42,930 nucleotides of DNA from Nitrospinaceae bacterium. GTDB taxonomy: Bacteria; UBA8248. Each line of letters starts with the position of its first letter. Within the stretch, counting starts at the first letter, position 1. The translations under genes and the position numbers were made by a program. The notes beneath the pieces are model-generated. The model did no database searches, was not told the DNA's origin, and saw nothing but the letters and a program-made list of their open reading frames with translations. The stretch covers positions 1 through 42,930 of the forward strand of contig JABJAL010000103.1 of assembly GCA_018669005.1 (NCBI GenBank), in the 5' to 3' direction. This document shows positions 1 through 7,900 of this stretch, piece after piece.

Positions 1-110
1 AGGTAGTCGGCCTGCCGGGAGCTGAGGCGCGAGTTTTGTGTATCGCCCATGCCTACGAGCAGGCGACTCCCGAAGTGCGAAATCGCCTGCCCGAAATTTT
101 AAAATCCTAG
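1..110 (+). CDS. Amidase (amidase signature family), C-terminal fragment
   Basis: This is the last 35 codons of a gene that enters from the left edge; the frame begins at base 3 and stops with TAG at 108-110. The peptide contains GLPGAEARVL and AHAYEQATP. This matches the C-terminal helix of amidase-signature enzymes (GatA and acyl-amidases), where the pattern is L..G..gaEa.ll.lAhayEqatp. The catalytic Ser-Ser-Lys region lies outside the window, so substrate and activity cannot be judged. The gene converges on the alpha/beta hydrolase at 120-1295 with only 9 bases between the stops. A second, complete amidase lies at 13836-15491. Confidence 0.72.
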   Translation, partial: VVGLPGAEARVLCIAHAYEQATPEVRNRLPEILKS

Positions 111-119
111 GCAGGTATT

Positions 120-1295
120 TTAAGGTTTTAGTTTTTCCTGTAGCCAGTCTGCGATATAGGTGATGCCCAGCGAGAGGTTGTCGCGCTGGCAGTGTTGCGA
201 GCCGCCTTCCTTGACGGTGAAAATCTTCAGCGTTTTGTCCTTTGAGCCGACCGCGTTGTAAAGCTTGCGGGCATCCCGCGTGGGCACCTGTTTATCGTCG
301 ATGCCGTGGGTGAGTAAAAAAGGGCATCGCATTTTCTGAACGACGCCATCGAGGCGAAACCCTTCGAGTTTTTCAAAAGTCTCTTCGTAGGTTTTGGTGT
401 TGAACACCCATTTAATGTGGTGGCCGGGCACCGACATTTCGGTTTTCATGGAGGCGGCCAAGCGTTTTTTCCATATCGCATGGTAGTCCCAACATGCGCC
501 CCAGGCGACGCATGCCTTATAGCGCCGCTCCATGCTGGCGATGCGCGGCGCGTAATAACCACCCAGGCTGATAGCCACCACGCCAGCCTTTTTGGCGTTC
601 ACATCTTTTCTTGTTTCCAGATAATCAAGGGCGGCCGAGCCGGCCACTTCGTAGTCATGGCGAAGGTATTGCTTTCGGAAGCGGATAGCCGCTCCTGTTC
701 CTGGGCCATCCATGACAAGGCAGCTGATTCCCCTCCGGACGAACTCCTCCACACCGCGGAGATATTGAATTTCTTTCGTGACATCGAGGCCATCGAAGTA
801 AACGACAACAGGCGGCTTGGCCTTTGTCGTGTTCTCGGCATGTACGAAATAACCAGGAAGATTAACACCATTTTCAAAGGGAACCTCGACGGGCTCGATT
901 TTCGGCCTGTCGATTAGACGGGCGAACCGCTCGAAACTGTCGAGCGCCAGCCGGTAGGCGGCTTTTGCCTTCTTGTCCTTCGGGGTGCGGAAGCGCTCGC
1001 CGATCTGGTAGTACATCGCGGCCCGCTTGTGGTGGTAGGCGGCGCTGAGGTTATGTTTTTTCCGCTCCTCGGACAGCGCCAGCTTACGCACCTTGTCGGC
1101 CATCAATATCCACTCACGGAACCAAAGGTTATCGTTGCCGATATCTTTTCTGAGTCGCCTGCCAACCTGATCGACCTCGCCGATATCAGCCCCGCCCCAG
1201 GGGGCCACGGAGAGACAATTAACGAGACCCGAAGACCACCGGTAGTCTTCGGGAAAATATGTGAACCAGCGGGTATTCGCAGCAGCTTCAGGCAT
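120..1295 (-). CDS. Alpha/beta hydrolase, C-C-hydrolase/FrsA-like family
   Basis: The 391-residue protein has a helical N-terminal domain of about 130 residues followed by an alpha/beta-hydrolase fold. The nucleophile elbow is AISLGGY (Ser243), followed by an acid in THGIDDKQVP (Asp333/334) and His368 in GGSQHCQ, so a complete Ser-Asp-His triad is visible. The long N-terminal helical part and overall size resemble 2,6-dihydroxypseudooxynicotine hydrolase and FrsA/DUF1100 relatives, several of which cleave C-C or ester bonds in catabolic routes. The start ATG at 1295 has GAAAGGG about 7 bases upstream. No signal peptide is visible, so it is expected to be cytoplasmic. It lies on the same strand as the cupin gene but about 90 bases downstream of it. 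The substrate is unknown. Confidence 0.8.
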   Translation of the reverse strand: MPEAAANTRWFTYFPEDYRWSSGLVNCLSVAPWGGADIGEVDQVGRRLRKDIGNDNLWFREWILMADKVRKLALSEERKKHNLSAAYHHKRAAMYYQIGERFRTPKDKKAKAAYRLALDSFERFARLIDRPKIEPVEVPFENGVNLPGYFVHAENTTKAKPPVVVYFDGLDVTKEIQYLRGVEEFVRRGISCLVMDGPGTGAAIRFRKQYLRHDYEVAGSAALDYLETRKDVNAKKAGVVAISLGGYYAPRIASMERRYKACVAWGACWDYHAIWKKRLAASMKTEMSVPGHHIKWVFNTKTYEETFEKLEGFRLDGVVQKMRCPFLLTHGIDDKQVPTRDARKLYNAVGSKDKTLKIFTVKEGGSQHCQRDNLSLGITYIADWLQEKLKP

Positions 1296-1387
1296 AGCGT
1301 GGCCCTTTCTTTCGTTATGGAAGAACCTGTCGATTCAGGTTCGTTATGGTGGATTTCCACTCCGGGTGAAAATTAATAATCGCTTAT

Positions 1388-1768
1388 TTAAAAAGGGTCG
1401 TCCTCGGGCTGCGTGTCCGGCGCTTTTTCTCCCGCGGGAACACCCTTAAGGCCCCAGGAGGTGTCTTTGACGTAGATCGCCTCTACCTCCTCTTCGATTT
1501 CTGTCGAGTGAACGACGCTTGCGGGTACGTGAATGACATCGCCGGGCCCGACGTTGAATACCTCGCCTTCAATGGTGAATATTTGCTTTCCTCTCAGGAT
1601 GTAAATGAATTGCTCACAAGGGTGGTGGTGCGGGTCCGCTTTCGTGCCCGTTGCCCAGATGCGGTGGCAAAAATACATCCTATCCCCCTTGACGGTTTCG
1701 CCGAGACCGGACGAGAGGGCCGGGTTCTGTTGCGTAATTGTGAGATCTTCGAATCGATAAATTGGCAT
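1388..1768 (-). CDS. Single-domain cupin protein
   Basis: This 126-residue protein is one small cupin barrel. Motif 1 is read in GTKADPHHHPCEQF followed by YILRG (His cluster and Glu as metal ligands). Motif 2 is GPGDVIHVPASVVHS (second-strand His). Such proteins act as small dioxygenases, isomerases or metabolite-binding regulators; nothing here selects among these. I chose ATG 1768 because AAAAGGAG sits 7 bases upstream; an in-frame ATG 18 bases further upstream has no such site. The tail (about 18 residues) is acidic and probably disordered. A 35-codon ORF with its own Shine-Dalgarno ends 14 bases upstream. It is divergent from the SDR operon beginning at 2062. Confidence 0.85.
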   Translation of the reverse strand: MPIYRFEDLTITQQNPALSSGLGETVKGDRMYFCHRIWATGTKADPHHHPCEQFIYILRGKQIFTIEGEVFNVGPGDVIHVPASVVHSTEIEEEVEAIYVKDTSWGLKGVPAGEKAPDTQPEDDPF

Positions 1769-1782
1769 GATAGGGCTCCTTT

Positions 1783-1890
1783 TCAAATTGGGTTCTTGTG
1801 AAGCCAGGTGAGTTGAGGAATTGCGTGCGATGCGCCTAACTTGAGGCCCAGCGGGCTGCCTTCCAAGGAAGGGGGGATGTTTTCAGCCAT
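1783..1890 (-). CDS. Small ORF (35 aa) upstream of the cupin gene
   Basis: An ATG at 1890 preceded by TTGGAG at 5-base spacing opens a 35-codon frame ending TGA at 1783-1785. The cupin ribosome-binding site (AAAAGGAG) begins immediately after that stop, so the two would be translationally coupled. The peptide starts MAENIPPSLEGSP and contains LTWLHKN; it has no membrane segment or recognisable motif. It may be a genuine small protein or a leader peptide. Support is the good Shine-Dalgarno and tight spacing only. Confidence 0.4.
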   Translation of the reverse strand: MAENIPPSLEGSPLGLKLGASHAIPQLTWLHKNPI

Positions 1891-2061
1891 GAGATCTCCA
1901 AGCGCACAATAGCAATTAATAAAAGAAAGATTTATTATGAAGGTACAAATCCATCACGGCAATTCTGAAACGGCATAAAATAGGCCTATTGCGGCTGGGC
2001 AGAATGTTGTTGTTTCAAGTGAAATAATTAGAAAAATTTCTCATTTTTCCGGGAGGGAAAT

Positions 2062-2844
2062 ATGCAAATTCGAATGGATGGAAGAACGGCGTTGATTACC
2101 GGCGGCAGCCGCGGGCTGGGGCGTGCCATGGCGATGAAGTTTGCCCAGGCGGGCGCCAATGTGGCGATTACGGCGAGGCGCGCCGATGTCCTGGAGGAAA
2201 CGAAATCTGAGATCGAGGCTGTCTCGGAAGCAAAAGTGGGTGCTTATGCCTGCGATGTTTGCGATGCGGGGCAGATTGTCGCGATGCATGAGGCGGTCAG
2301 CTCTGATTTTGGAAAAGTGGATATTCTCGTGAACAATGCCGGCTCGGCGGTTCGGGGGAAATTCGAGGAAGTGACAGATGAGGTTTGGCAGGAAGATCTT
2401 GACTTGAAGCTTTTCGCGGCCATTCGGATCTCGCGGCTCGTCTTGCCAAAAATGCGAGAGCAAAAATGGGGTCGTATCCTGAATGTGCTCAATACCGCTG
2501 CCAAGGCGCCGCAGGCGGAGAACGCACCCACGGCCATATCCCGCGCTGCCGGAATGTCGCTCACAAAAGTTTTGTCCAAAGAGTATGCCCCCCACAATAT
2601 TCTGGTGAACGCGCTCTGCACAGGCATCTTCGTCACCGATTTGTGGGACCGCGCCTATAAAAATCAGGCGCCCGACATGTCTTTTGAGAAATTCTTAGAA
2701 GGGCGGGGCAAAGGCGTTCCCCTTGGCAGGATGGGGAATCCCGAGGAGTATGCGAACGCCGCCTGTTTTCTGGCGTCTGATGCCGCGTCCTACATCACGG
2801 GGGTGGCGCTTAACGTGGATGGGGGTACGTGCCCGATAGTGTGA
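2062..2844 (+). CDS. SDR-family protein lacking the catalytic Tyr-Lys
   Basis: The 260-residue protein has the classical SDR Rossmann features: TGGSRGLG nucleotide-binding loop near the N-terminus, NNAG in the core, and the C-terminal GVALNVDGG. It would normally be called an NAD(P)-dependent oxidoreductase. However, the segment that should carry YxxxK reads APTAISRAAG, so the Tyr position is Thr and the Lys position is Arg. The catalytic Ser position (NVLNTAAK) is Asn or Thr. It may be a binding or scaffolding SDR, or use another mechanism. The start ATG has GGGAGGG about 7 bases upstream. It is the first gene of a rightward operon (propeller, hydrolase, MBL, MetE-like) with gaps of 1-76 bases. 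Confidence 0.82.
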   Translation: MQIRMDGRTALITGGSRGLGRAMAMKFAQAGANVAITARRADVLEETKSEIEAVSEAKVGAYACDVCDAGQIVAMHEAVSSDFGKVDILVNNAGSAVRGKFEEVTDEVWQEDLDLKLFAAIRISRLVLPKMREQKWGRILNVLNTAAKAPQAENAPTAISRAAGMSLTKVLSKEYAPHNILVNALCTGIFVTDLWDRAYKNQAPDMSFEKFLEGRGKGVPLGRMGNPEEYANAACFLASDAASYITGVALNVDGGTCPIV

Positions 2845-2912
2845 TCTGTTGTTCCGATACTTTGGCGAAATTACTTTCTATCATTCCTTGTAGATGACAG
2901 GAGAGACGTGAA

Positions 2913-4094
2913 ATGAGCGATCAAAAAGTGATGCCAGAAGAGTCCAGGAACGTGAAACGAATCGGCCACAGCGATGTGGACGGTTGGGGCGATGCCTTTC
3001 AGGTCATTGTTCGGGACGACAAGTGGTGTTATCTGGCCGCCTCGGGAATGGAGGGCCATGAGGGCACCTCGATACTTGATGTCGAGGACCCGGCGAACCC
3101 GAAGGTGGTGAAGCAGATCCAGGCGCCCGAGGGCACCCACTCCCATAAAGTTTTATTTTTGGACGACGTGATGATTGTCAACGCCGAGCAGATTCGCGGT
3201 TGGGAGGGCGAGGGTTTTGTCGGCGGAATTCGCTTGTTTGATGCCTCGGACCCGGCGAACCCGACGCTTATCAAGGATTTTCCGATGTATGGCCGGGGGA
3301 CGCATAGGCCGGTTCTGGACGAGGAGAATCGCCTTCTCTACTGCTCTTGCGGGTCCGAGGGCTATCGGGGAAACATTCTCTGGATACTCGATATCGACGA
3401 TCCGGCGAATCCCAAAGTCGTAACCAAGTTTGCGCTTGAGGGCCAGGAAGAAAATATCCCGCTGCCGCCGGGAGTGAAAACCCTTCAGGTCCACCAGGCC
3501 AACCGGCGAGGGGATTACCTTTATCTTGGCTGCGCGGATTGGGGCGTCGTCGTGCTCGATGTGAAGGATATTTCAAACCCCAAGCAGATTGCGCATTACA
3601 ACCCGACGCCGCCATATCCCGGCCATTGCCATACGGTGCTGCCTGTTCCGGAGACCGATCTTCTCGTGGTGACGCATGAGTCCACCTCTTTTGAGGTGAG
3701 CGAGGCGCCGGGCTTTATTTTCATCTATGACGCGAAGGTGCCGAGCAATCCGGTGCCCATCTCCACCTGGATGCCCTATCCGGTTAACTCTGACCTTTTC
3801 CCCAAAGTGGGAGACTGGGCGACGCGGGGTGGCCGCTATGGCGCGCACAATGTCTGGGAGTTCATGGGCAAAGATGATTTTGTCTACACGACATGGTTCA
3901 ACGGTGGCCTCCGCATTGTGGATATATCCGATCCTTTTCGGCCCGAGGAGGTTGGCTACTATGTTCCGGCGGGTTGCAACGGAAAATCCACCCCGCAGAG
4001 CAACGATGTATTTGTGGATGGCCGCGGCCTGATCTATGTCTCTGACCGCTGGGGCTGTGGTCTCGATATTCTGGAGTACACGGGTCCCCGCTAA
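2913..4094 (+). CDS. LVIVD-repeat beta-propeller protein
   Basis: This 393-residue protein has at least six repeats, each ending in a strand like LDVEDPANPKVV, FDASDPANPTLI, LDIDDPANPKVV, LDVKDISNPKQI and VDISDPFRPEEV. This is the D-x-x-D-P-x-N-P signature of LVIVD-type beta-propellers. Members are found as secreted or cytoplasmic propellers, often beside catabolic hydrolases, but a reaction is not established for the family as a whole. No signal peptide is visible here (the N-terminus is charged), so it is probably cytoplasmic. Several His, Asp and Cys residues (GTHSHKV, YPGHCHT, GAHN) could form a metal site, reminiscent of selenium-binding-protein-like propellers; this is inference. AGGAGAG precedes the ATG. 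It lies 68 bases after the SDR gene. Confidence 0.82.
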   Translation: MSDQKVMPEESRNVKRIGHSDVDGWGDAFQVIVRDDKWCYLAASGMEGHEGTSILDVEDPANPKVVKQIQAPEGTHSHKVLFLDDVMIVNAEQIRGWEGEGFVGGIRLFDASDPANPTLIKDFPMYGRGTHRPVLDEENRLLYCSCGSEGYRGNILWILDIDDPANPKVVTKFALEGQEENIPLPPGVKTLQVHQANRRGDYLYLGCADWGVVVLDVKDISNPKQIAHYNPTPPYPGHCHTVLPVPETDLLVVTHESTSFEVSEAPGFIFIYDAKVPSNPVPISTWMPYPVNSDLFPKVGDWATRGGRYGAHNVWEFMGKDDFVYTTWFNGGLRIVDISDPFRPEEVGYYVPAGCNGKSTPQSNDVFVDGRGLIYVSDRWGCGLDILEYTGPR

Positions 4095-4149
4095 TTGAGC
4101 AAGGTGCTAGATTAGAATATTTTTTCTTCTATCGAAGGAGATTTTTGCG

Positions 4150-4941
4150 ATGCCGACTGTGGATGTGAAGGGCCTCAAGATGCACTATCTGGTTAAGGGC
4201 GAGGGCCCGCCCATAATTCTATCGCACGGCATCCAGAATTCTGGGTTCGCCTTCACGCCCATCATCGACCGCCTCGCGGAGCGCTTTCAGGTTTTTGCTC
4301 TGGATAAAAGGGGGCACGGCGATTCGGACAAGCCGCCGGGCCCTTACAGTATTCAGGATTTTTCTGATGATTTGCTCGGCTTTCTTGATGCGATGGGTCT
4401 TGAAGAGGTGGATCTTCTGGGGCACAGCATGGGCGGTCGTACGGGAACCCTGTTTGGCATCGAGCATAGCGATCGCTTGAACCGGCTGATGCTGGCTTCA
4501 TCCTCGGCGGCTGCCCCCTCGGGGGCCTATCGGGAACATTTTGAGGTTCTGCATCAGCTATCCCTCAAAGAGGGGATGGAGGCCGTGTTCAACCATCAGG
4601 AATTTCGAAGGCTGCTCCCACCAAAAATGCTTGAGGGCCCGCTGGCGGTGGAATACAAAAAACGATTTTTGAAAAACACCCCGGACACATATGCCGCCTC
4701 GGCGAGTGCGCTGTTCAGTATGCCCGATCTGGTGGGTCGGCTAAGTGAAATTTCGGTGCCTACCTGGATATGCTACGGGGAAAACGATCCGGGGCCCCTC
4801 GATTTTAGTGATATTTACCTGGAGAACATTCCCGACTGTACGCGTACCATACTTCCTGGCTCCGGGCATTTCCCGATATGGGACGCGACGGATGCCATGA
4901 TGACGGCGCTCGATGAATTTTTGGCGAATCACCCTATTTGA
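4150..4941 (+). CDS. Alpha/beta hydrolase
   Basis: A compact 263-residue alpha/beta hydrolase with the oxyanion HG motif (SHGIQNSG), the loop DKRGHGDSDKP, nucleophile elbow GHSMGG (Ser93), acid Asp213 in YGENDPGP, and catalytic His240 in GSGHFP. The layout matches esterases, epoxide hydrolases and C-C hydrolases; because the nucleophile is Ser, dehalogenase or epoxide hydrolase chemistry (which needs Asp) is unlikely. It is cytoplasmic, with no signal peptide. AAGGAG lies 9 bases before the ATG. Its position between the LVIVD propeller and the MBL hydrolase suggests one hydrolytic step of the same pathway. The substrate is not deducible. Confidence 0.88.
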   Translation: MPTVDVKGLKMHYLVKGEGPPIILSHGIQNSGFAFTPIIDRLAERFQVFALDKRGHGDSDKPPGPYSIQDFSDDLLGFLDAMGLEEVDLLGHSMGGRTGTLFGIEHSDRLNRLMLASSSAAAPSGAYREHFEVLHQLSLKEGMEAVFNHQEFRRLLPPKMLEGPLAVEYKKRFLKNTPDTYAASASALFSMPDLVGRLSEISVPTWICYGENDPGPLDFSDIYLENIPDCTRTILPGSGHFPIWDATDAMMTALDEFLANHPI

Positions 4942-5017
4942 CGAGTGCTCCATGCCGTTCGGGTGGAGGGCAGGCAAGCGCTCCTGAACGTTATTTGCGC
5001 CAGGCCCTGAGGAGAAG

Positions 5018-5953
5018 ATGAAAAACTATCAGCCATTGAGTTGGTCAGATTTTCCCGAAACGTTTACCCCTTTTTTCTTGAACCCCACAGGTGCGAATCT
5101 TGAAACCAAAGAGTTGGGCCCAGGCGTCTATGCGCTGCTCTCCTCGATACCGAATGTGGACAACGCTGGTTTTGTCGTTGGCGAGCGCGAGGTTCTGGTG
5201 ATCGATGCGCACATCAATGTTGCGATGGCACGGCAGATTCAGGAGCGCGTTCGCGAGGTGAGCGATAAACCGATCCGGTATCTGGTTAATTCGAACTATC
5301 ATGGCGATCACACGTTTGGAAACTGCGCGTTTCCCGCGGATACGCTTATAGTTCAACACCGCCAATCGGCGGCGCTGGTCGAATTTTTTGAACAAGAGAT
5401 GGCATTTATGCTCCCTTGTGTTGGTAATGATAAGGCCGTTTTTGAGGGTGTCGAGCTCAGGCGGCCAGATATCGTGTTCGATGATTTTCTCAGCCTCGAT
5501 CTGGGCGGCATTGTTGTCGAGATTCATCATTTTGGGCCAGCCAACACGCCGGGCGACACGGTGACTTATGTGCCGAGTGTCAGGGCCGCCTGGACGGGGA
5601 ACATGACGGGCGGCAATTTGATCGTTGCGCTTGAAAGCGATGCGCCGACCTACATGAACTCTATCGCCCGGTTTGCCCAGTCGCTTGAGATAGATACGCT
5701 TATTCCGGCTCACAATCCCCCCTCATCGGGCGCGCTTTTAGGGGGGTATCTTCAATACTTGAGCCAGGTGACGAATGCGGTTCGGGGCGCGGTAAGCAAT
5801 GGCTGGTCTCTAGGTGAGGCGATGAAAAATATTCCGTTGGATATGTCGCAGCCCTACGCGCCGCCCGCCGATCATCGGCGAATCGATTTTTTCCGCGACC
5901 TCCACGCCTATAACGTTCAAAAAACGTATCAATCGTTGTCTTTGGAGAGATGA
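5018..5953 (+). CDS. MBL-fold hydrolase with an altered metal site
   Basis: A 311-residue metallo-beta-lactamase-fold protein. The signature loop reads NSNYHGDH (Asn93, His95, Asp97, His98) rather than HxHxDH. The second-shell motif is GPANTPGD, with Asn176 where His is usual. The TGD motif reads WTGNM, with Asn195 for Asp. The last ligand, His232 in PAHNP, is present. This predicts loss of the three-His zinc site while the Asp-His-His site remains, resembling mononuclear enzymes with an NxHxD signature. The family role would be hydrolysis of an ester, lactone or thioester. The stop is one base before the next gene, whose Shine-Dalgarno lies inside this gene's end. No signal peptide is visible. 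Confidence 0.85.
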   Translation: MKNYQPLSWSDFPETFTPFFLNPTGANLETKELGPGVYALLSSIPNVDNAGFVVGEREVLVIDAHINVAMARQIQERVREVSDKPIRYLVNSNYHGDHTFGNCAFPADTLIVQHRQSAALVEFFEQEMAFMLPCVGNDKAVFEGVELRRPDIVFDDFLSLDLGGIVVEIHHFGPANTPGDTVTYVPSVRAAWTGNMTGGNLIVALESDAPTYMNSIARFAQSLEIDTLIPAHNPPSSGALLGGYLQYLSQVTNAVRGAVSNGWSLGEAMKNIPLDMSQPYAPPADHRRIDFFRDLHAYNVQKTYQSLSLER

Positions 5954-5954
5954 G

Positions 5955-6989
5955 ATGGACCTTCAAATTCTGCCCGTTGCGGTCGTGGGGAGTTATCCCC
6001 AGCCCGAATGGCTGATAGACAGGGAAAAGTTCATGGCCGAGAGCACGCCCCCGAGAGTCCGGCTGAGGGATATTTGGCGCGTTGCCGAGCCGAATCTTGA
6101 AGGGGCGCAAGATGATGCCACCGCCCTTGCGGTTCGCGACATGGAGCGTGCCGGAATTGATATTGTCTCGGATGGTGAAATTCGACGAGAGAGCTATTCG
6201 AACCGCTTTGCCACCGCGCTTGATGGGGTGGACATCGATCAGCCCGGCGAGACGCTGAGCCGCTCTGGCCGGATGATTCCTGTGCCCCGTGTTGTCGGGC
6301 CTATTCGCCGAACGCACTCTGTGCAGGCGCGAGACATCGCGTTTCTTCGCGCCCAAACCGAGCGGATTATCAAAGCCACCGTGCCCGGGCCGTTCACGAT
6401 GGCCATGCAGGCGCAAAACGACTACTACCCCTCGGACGAGGAGATGGCGATGGATTATGCCGTCGCGGTCAACGAGGAGGTGAAGGATATGTTCGCCGCA
6501 GGCGCGGATATCGTGCAGCTTGATGAGCCGTGGATGCAGGCACGGCCCGAGCAGGCCAAAGAATTTGCCGTCAGGGCGATAAACCGTGCCTTTGATGGCG
6601 CGACGGGAACCAAGGCGGTTCATATGTGTTTTGGCTATGCCCATTCGGTTAAGGGCAAACCCAGCGGCTACTCGTTTCTTCCCGAACTGGACGCCACGGT
6701 GGCGGATATCGTTTCGATTGAAGCGGCCCAGCCGGGGCTGGATTTATCGATAGTGGAAAAGTTGCCTTCTAAAAAAATAATGGTTGGGGTCATTAGCATG
6801 GGCGATGAGACGCCCGAGACGCCCGCAGTTGTCGCCGGGCGGATTCGCGCTGCGCTTGAGTATCTGCCGCCCGAGAGGCTGATAGTGGCGCCTGATTGCG
6901 GAATGAAGTATCTGCCTCGCGATTCGGCGTTTCAAAAATTAAAGGCGCTGGCCGGGGGCGCCAAAATCGTTCGCGAGGAAATTTCGTAG
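5955..6989 (+). CDS. MetE catalytic-domain-like zinc methyl/alkyl transferase
   Basis: The 344-residue protein matches the C-terminal catalytic barrel of cobalamin-independent methionine synthase and lacks the N-terminal half of true MetE (about 750 residues). The zinc ligands are visible as His223 and Cys225 (VHMCFGY), Glu256 (SIEAAQPG) and Cys315 (APDCGMK). The TIM-barrel motifs VGSYPQP, VSDGEIRRES and LDEPWMQARP are intact. Stand-alone members include archaeal-type methyltransferases and epoxyalkane:coenzyme M transferase, where zinc activates a thiol. In this operon, directly after a hydrolase and an MBL protein and near SDRs, a thiol-transfer catabolic role is plausible, but methionine synthesis cannot be excluded. 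It starts one base after the MBL stop. Confidence 0.83.
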   Translation: MDLQILPVAVVGSYPQPEWLIDREKFMAESTPPRVRLRDIWRVAEPNLEGAQDDATALAVRDMERAGIDIVSDGEIRRESYSNRFATALDGVDIDQPGETLSRSGRMIPVPRVVGPIRRTHSVQARDIAFLRAQTERIIKATVPGPFTMAMQAQNDYYPSDEEMAMDYAVAVNEEVKDMFAAGADIVQLDEPWMQARPEQAKEFAVRAINRAFDGATGTKAVHMCFGYAHSVKGKPSGYSFLPELDATVADIVSIEAAQPGLDLSIVEKLPSKKIMVGVISMGDETPETPAVVAGRIRAALEYLPPERLIVAPDCGMKYLPRDSAFQKLKALAGGAKIVREEIS

Positions 6990-7029
6990 CCTATCTCCCG
7001 AAGATTCTCTTATCTTGAGTCCCCTCGTT

Positions 7030-7788
7030 TTAAACCGCCAGATATCCCCCATCAACGACCAGGTTGTGTCCGTGGACGTATCGGGACCGATCGGAGGCGA
7101 GGAATAAAATACTCTCGGCGACTTCCTCGGGCGTCCCAAAGCGGGGCAGAGGCATGTTTGCCGTGCGGTGGGTTTCGATTGTCGGGTCGCTCTCGATGAG
7201 CTTGCGCATCCCATCGGTCATGATGGGGCCCGGTGCAACGGCGTTGACGTTGATGTTCTCTTGGGCGAGCTCAAAAGTCAGGGCGCGGGTCATGTTTGTG
7301 ATGGCTCCCTTGCAAGAACAATAGACCGAATAGTTCGGTGCGCCGACGAATCCGAAATTGCTTGACATCAAGACGACTTTGCCGCCTCCGCGTTTTCGAA
7401 ACTCTAGGACAGCGCGCTGGACGCTAAGGAAATATCCTTTAACGTTCACCTCTAGGGCTCGGTCAAGATCCGCTTCGGTGACCTCCATCATGTGCACAGG
7501 TTTTTGCGGTCGAAAAATAGCGGCAGTTACTAGTATGTCGAGGCCGCCGAATTCCGCGACAGTTTCAGTTGTCATGCGGTCGATCTCATCCTTGCTGCCG
7601 CAATCGGCTTTAATTCCCACCACGCGCCCACCTGTGGCTTGAATTTCATTGACCAGCCCGGAGAGTTTTTCGTCGTCAAGATCAATCACGGCCACCGCCG
7701 CACCCTCGCGGGCGAGAAGCCTGGCCGCCGCAGCGCCGATCCCCTGGGCGCCGCCCGTGATGAGCGCGACTTTGTCTTTAAGCTCCAT
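7030..7788 (-). CDS. SDR-family oxidoreductase
   Basis: A 252-residue classical SDR. The nucleotide-binding loop is TGGAQGIG, an Asp follows the second strand (VIDLDD, suggesting NAD preference), the catalytic Ser is in VVLMSSNFG, YCSCK supplies the YxxxK dyad, and the C-terminus is NLVVDGGYLAV. Unlike the SDRs at 2062 and 34628, the active site is complete. I placed the start at ATG 7788 because GAGGA lies about 5 bases upstream and the fold begins at MELKDKVAL; the open frame continues 23 codons further but those codons run into the terminator hairpin of the neighbouring gene. It converges on the MetE-like gene, separated by about 40 bases. Confidence 0.88.
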   Translation of the reverse strand: MELKDKVALITGGAQGIGAAAARLLAREGAAVAVIDLDDEKLSGLVNEIQATGGRVVGIKADCGSKDEIDRMTTETVAEFGGLDILVTAAIFRPQKPVHMMEVTEADLDRALEVNVKGYFLSVQRAVLEFRKRGGGKVVLMSSNFGFVGAPNYSVYCSCKGAITNMTRALTFELAQENINVNAVAPGPIMTDGMRKLIESDPTIETHRTANMPLPRFGTPEEVAESILFLASDRSRYVHGHNLVVDGGYLAV

Positions 7789-7843
7789 GTTTTCCTCAAA
7801 TAAAATTTTGATTGTGTTTGCTGGCTTGGTCTTCAAAAGAAAA

Positions 7844-7869
7844 AAGCCCCCCTTCAAAGAGGGGGGCTT
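7844..7869 (-). terminator. Rho-independent terminator after the TAXI binding-protein gene
   Basis: A perfect 10-base-pair stem (AAGCCCCCCT paired with AGGGGGGCTT) with a 6-base loop. Read on the minus strand it is followed by a run of six T, the classic intrinsic terminator layout. It lies about 30 bases beyond the stop of the TAXI gene (7901) and upstream of the SDR start (7788), so it should separate the two leftward transcripts. Confidence 0.88.
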
Positions 7870-7900
7870 CGTGTTTCTGTGTGGATCTGGGAAACAACTA

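Noticed and set aside
5700-6644. 314-codon minus-strand open frame
   Set aside because: Antisense shadow of the MetE-like gene, which shows intact zinc ligands.
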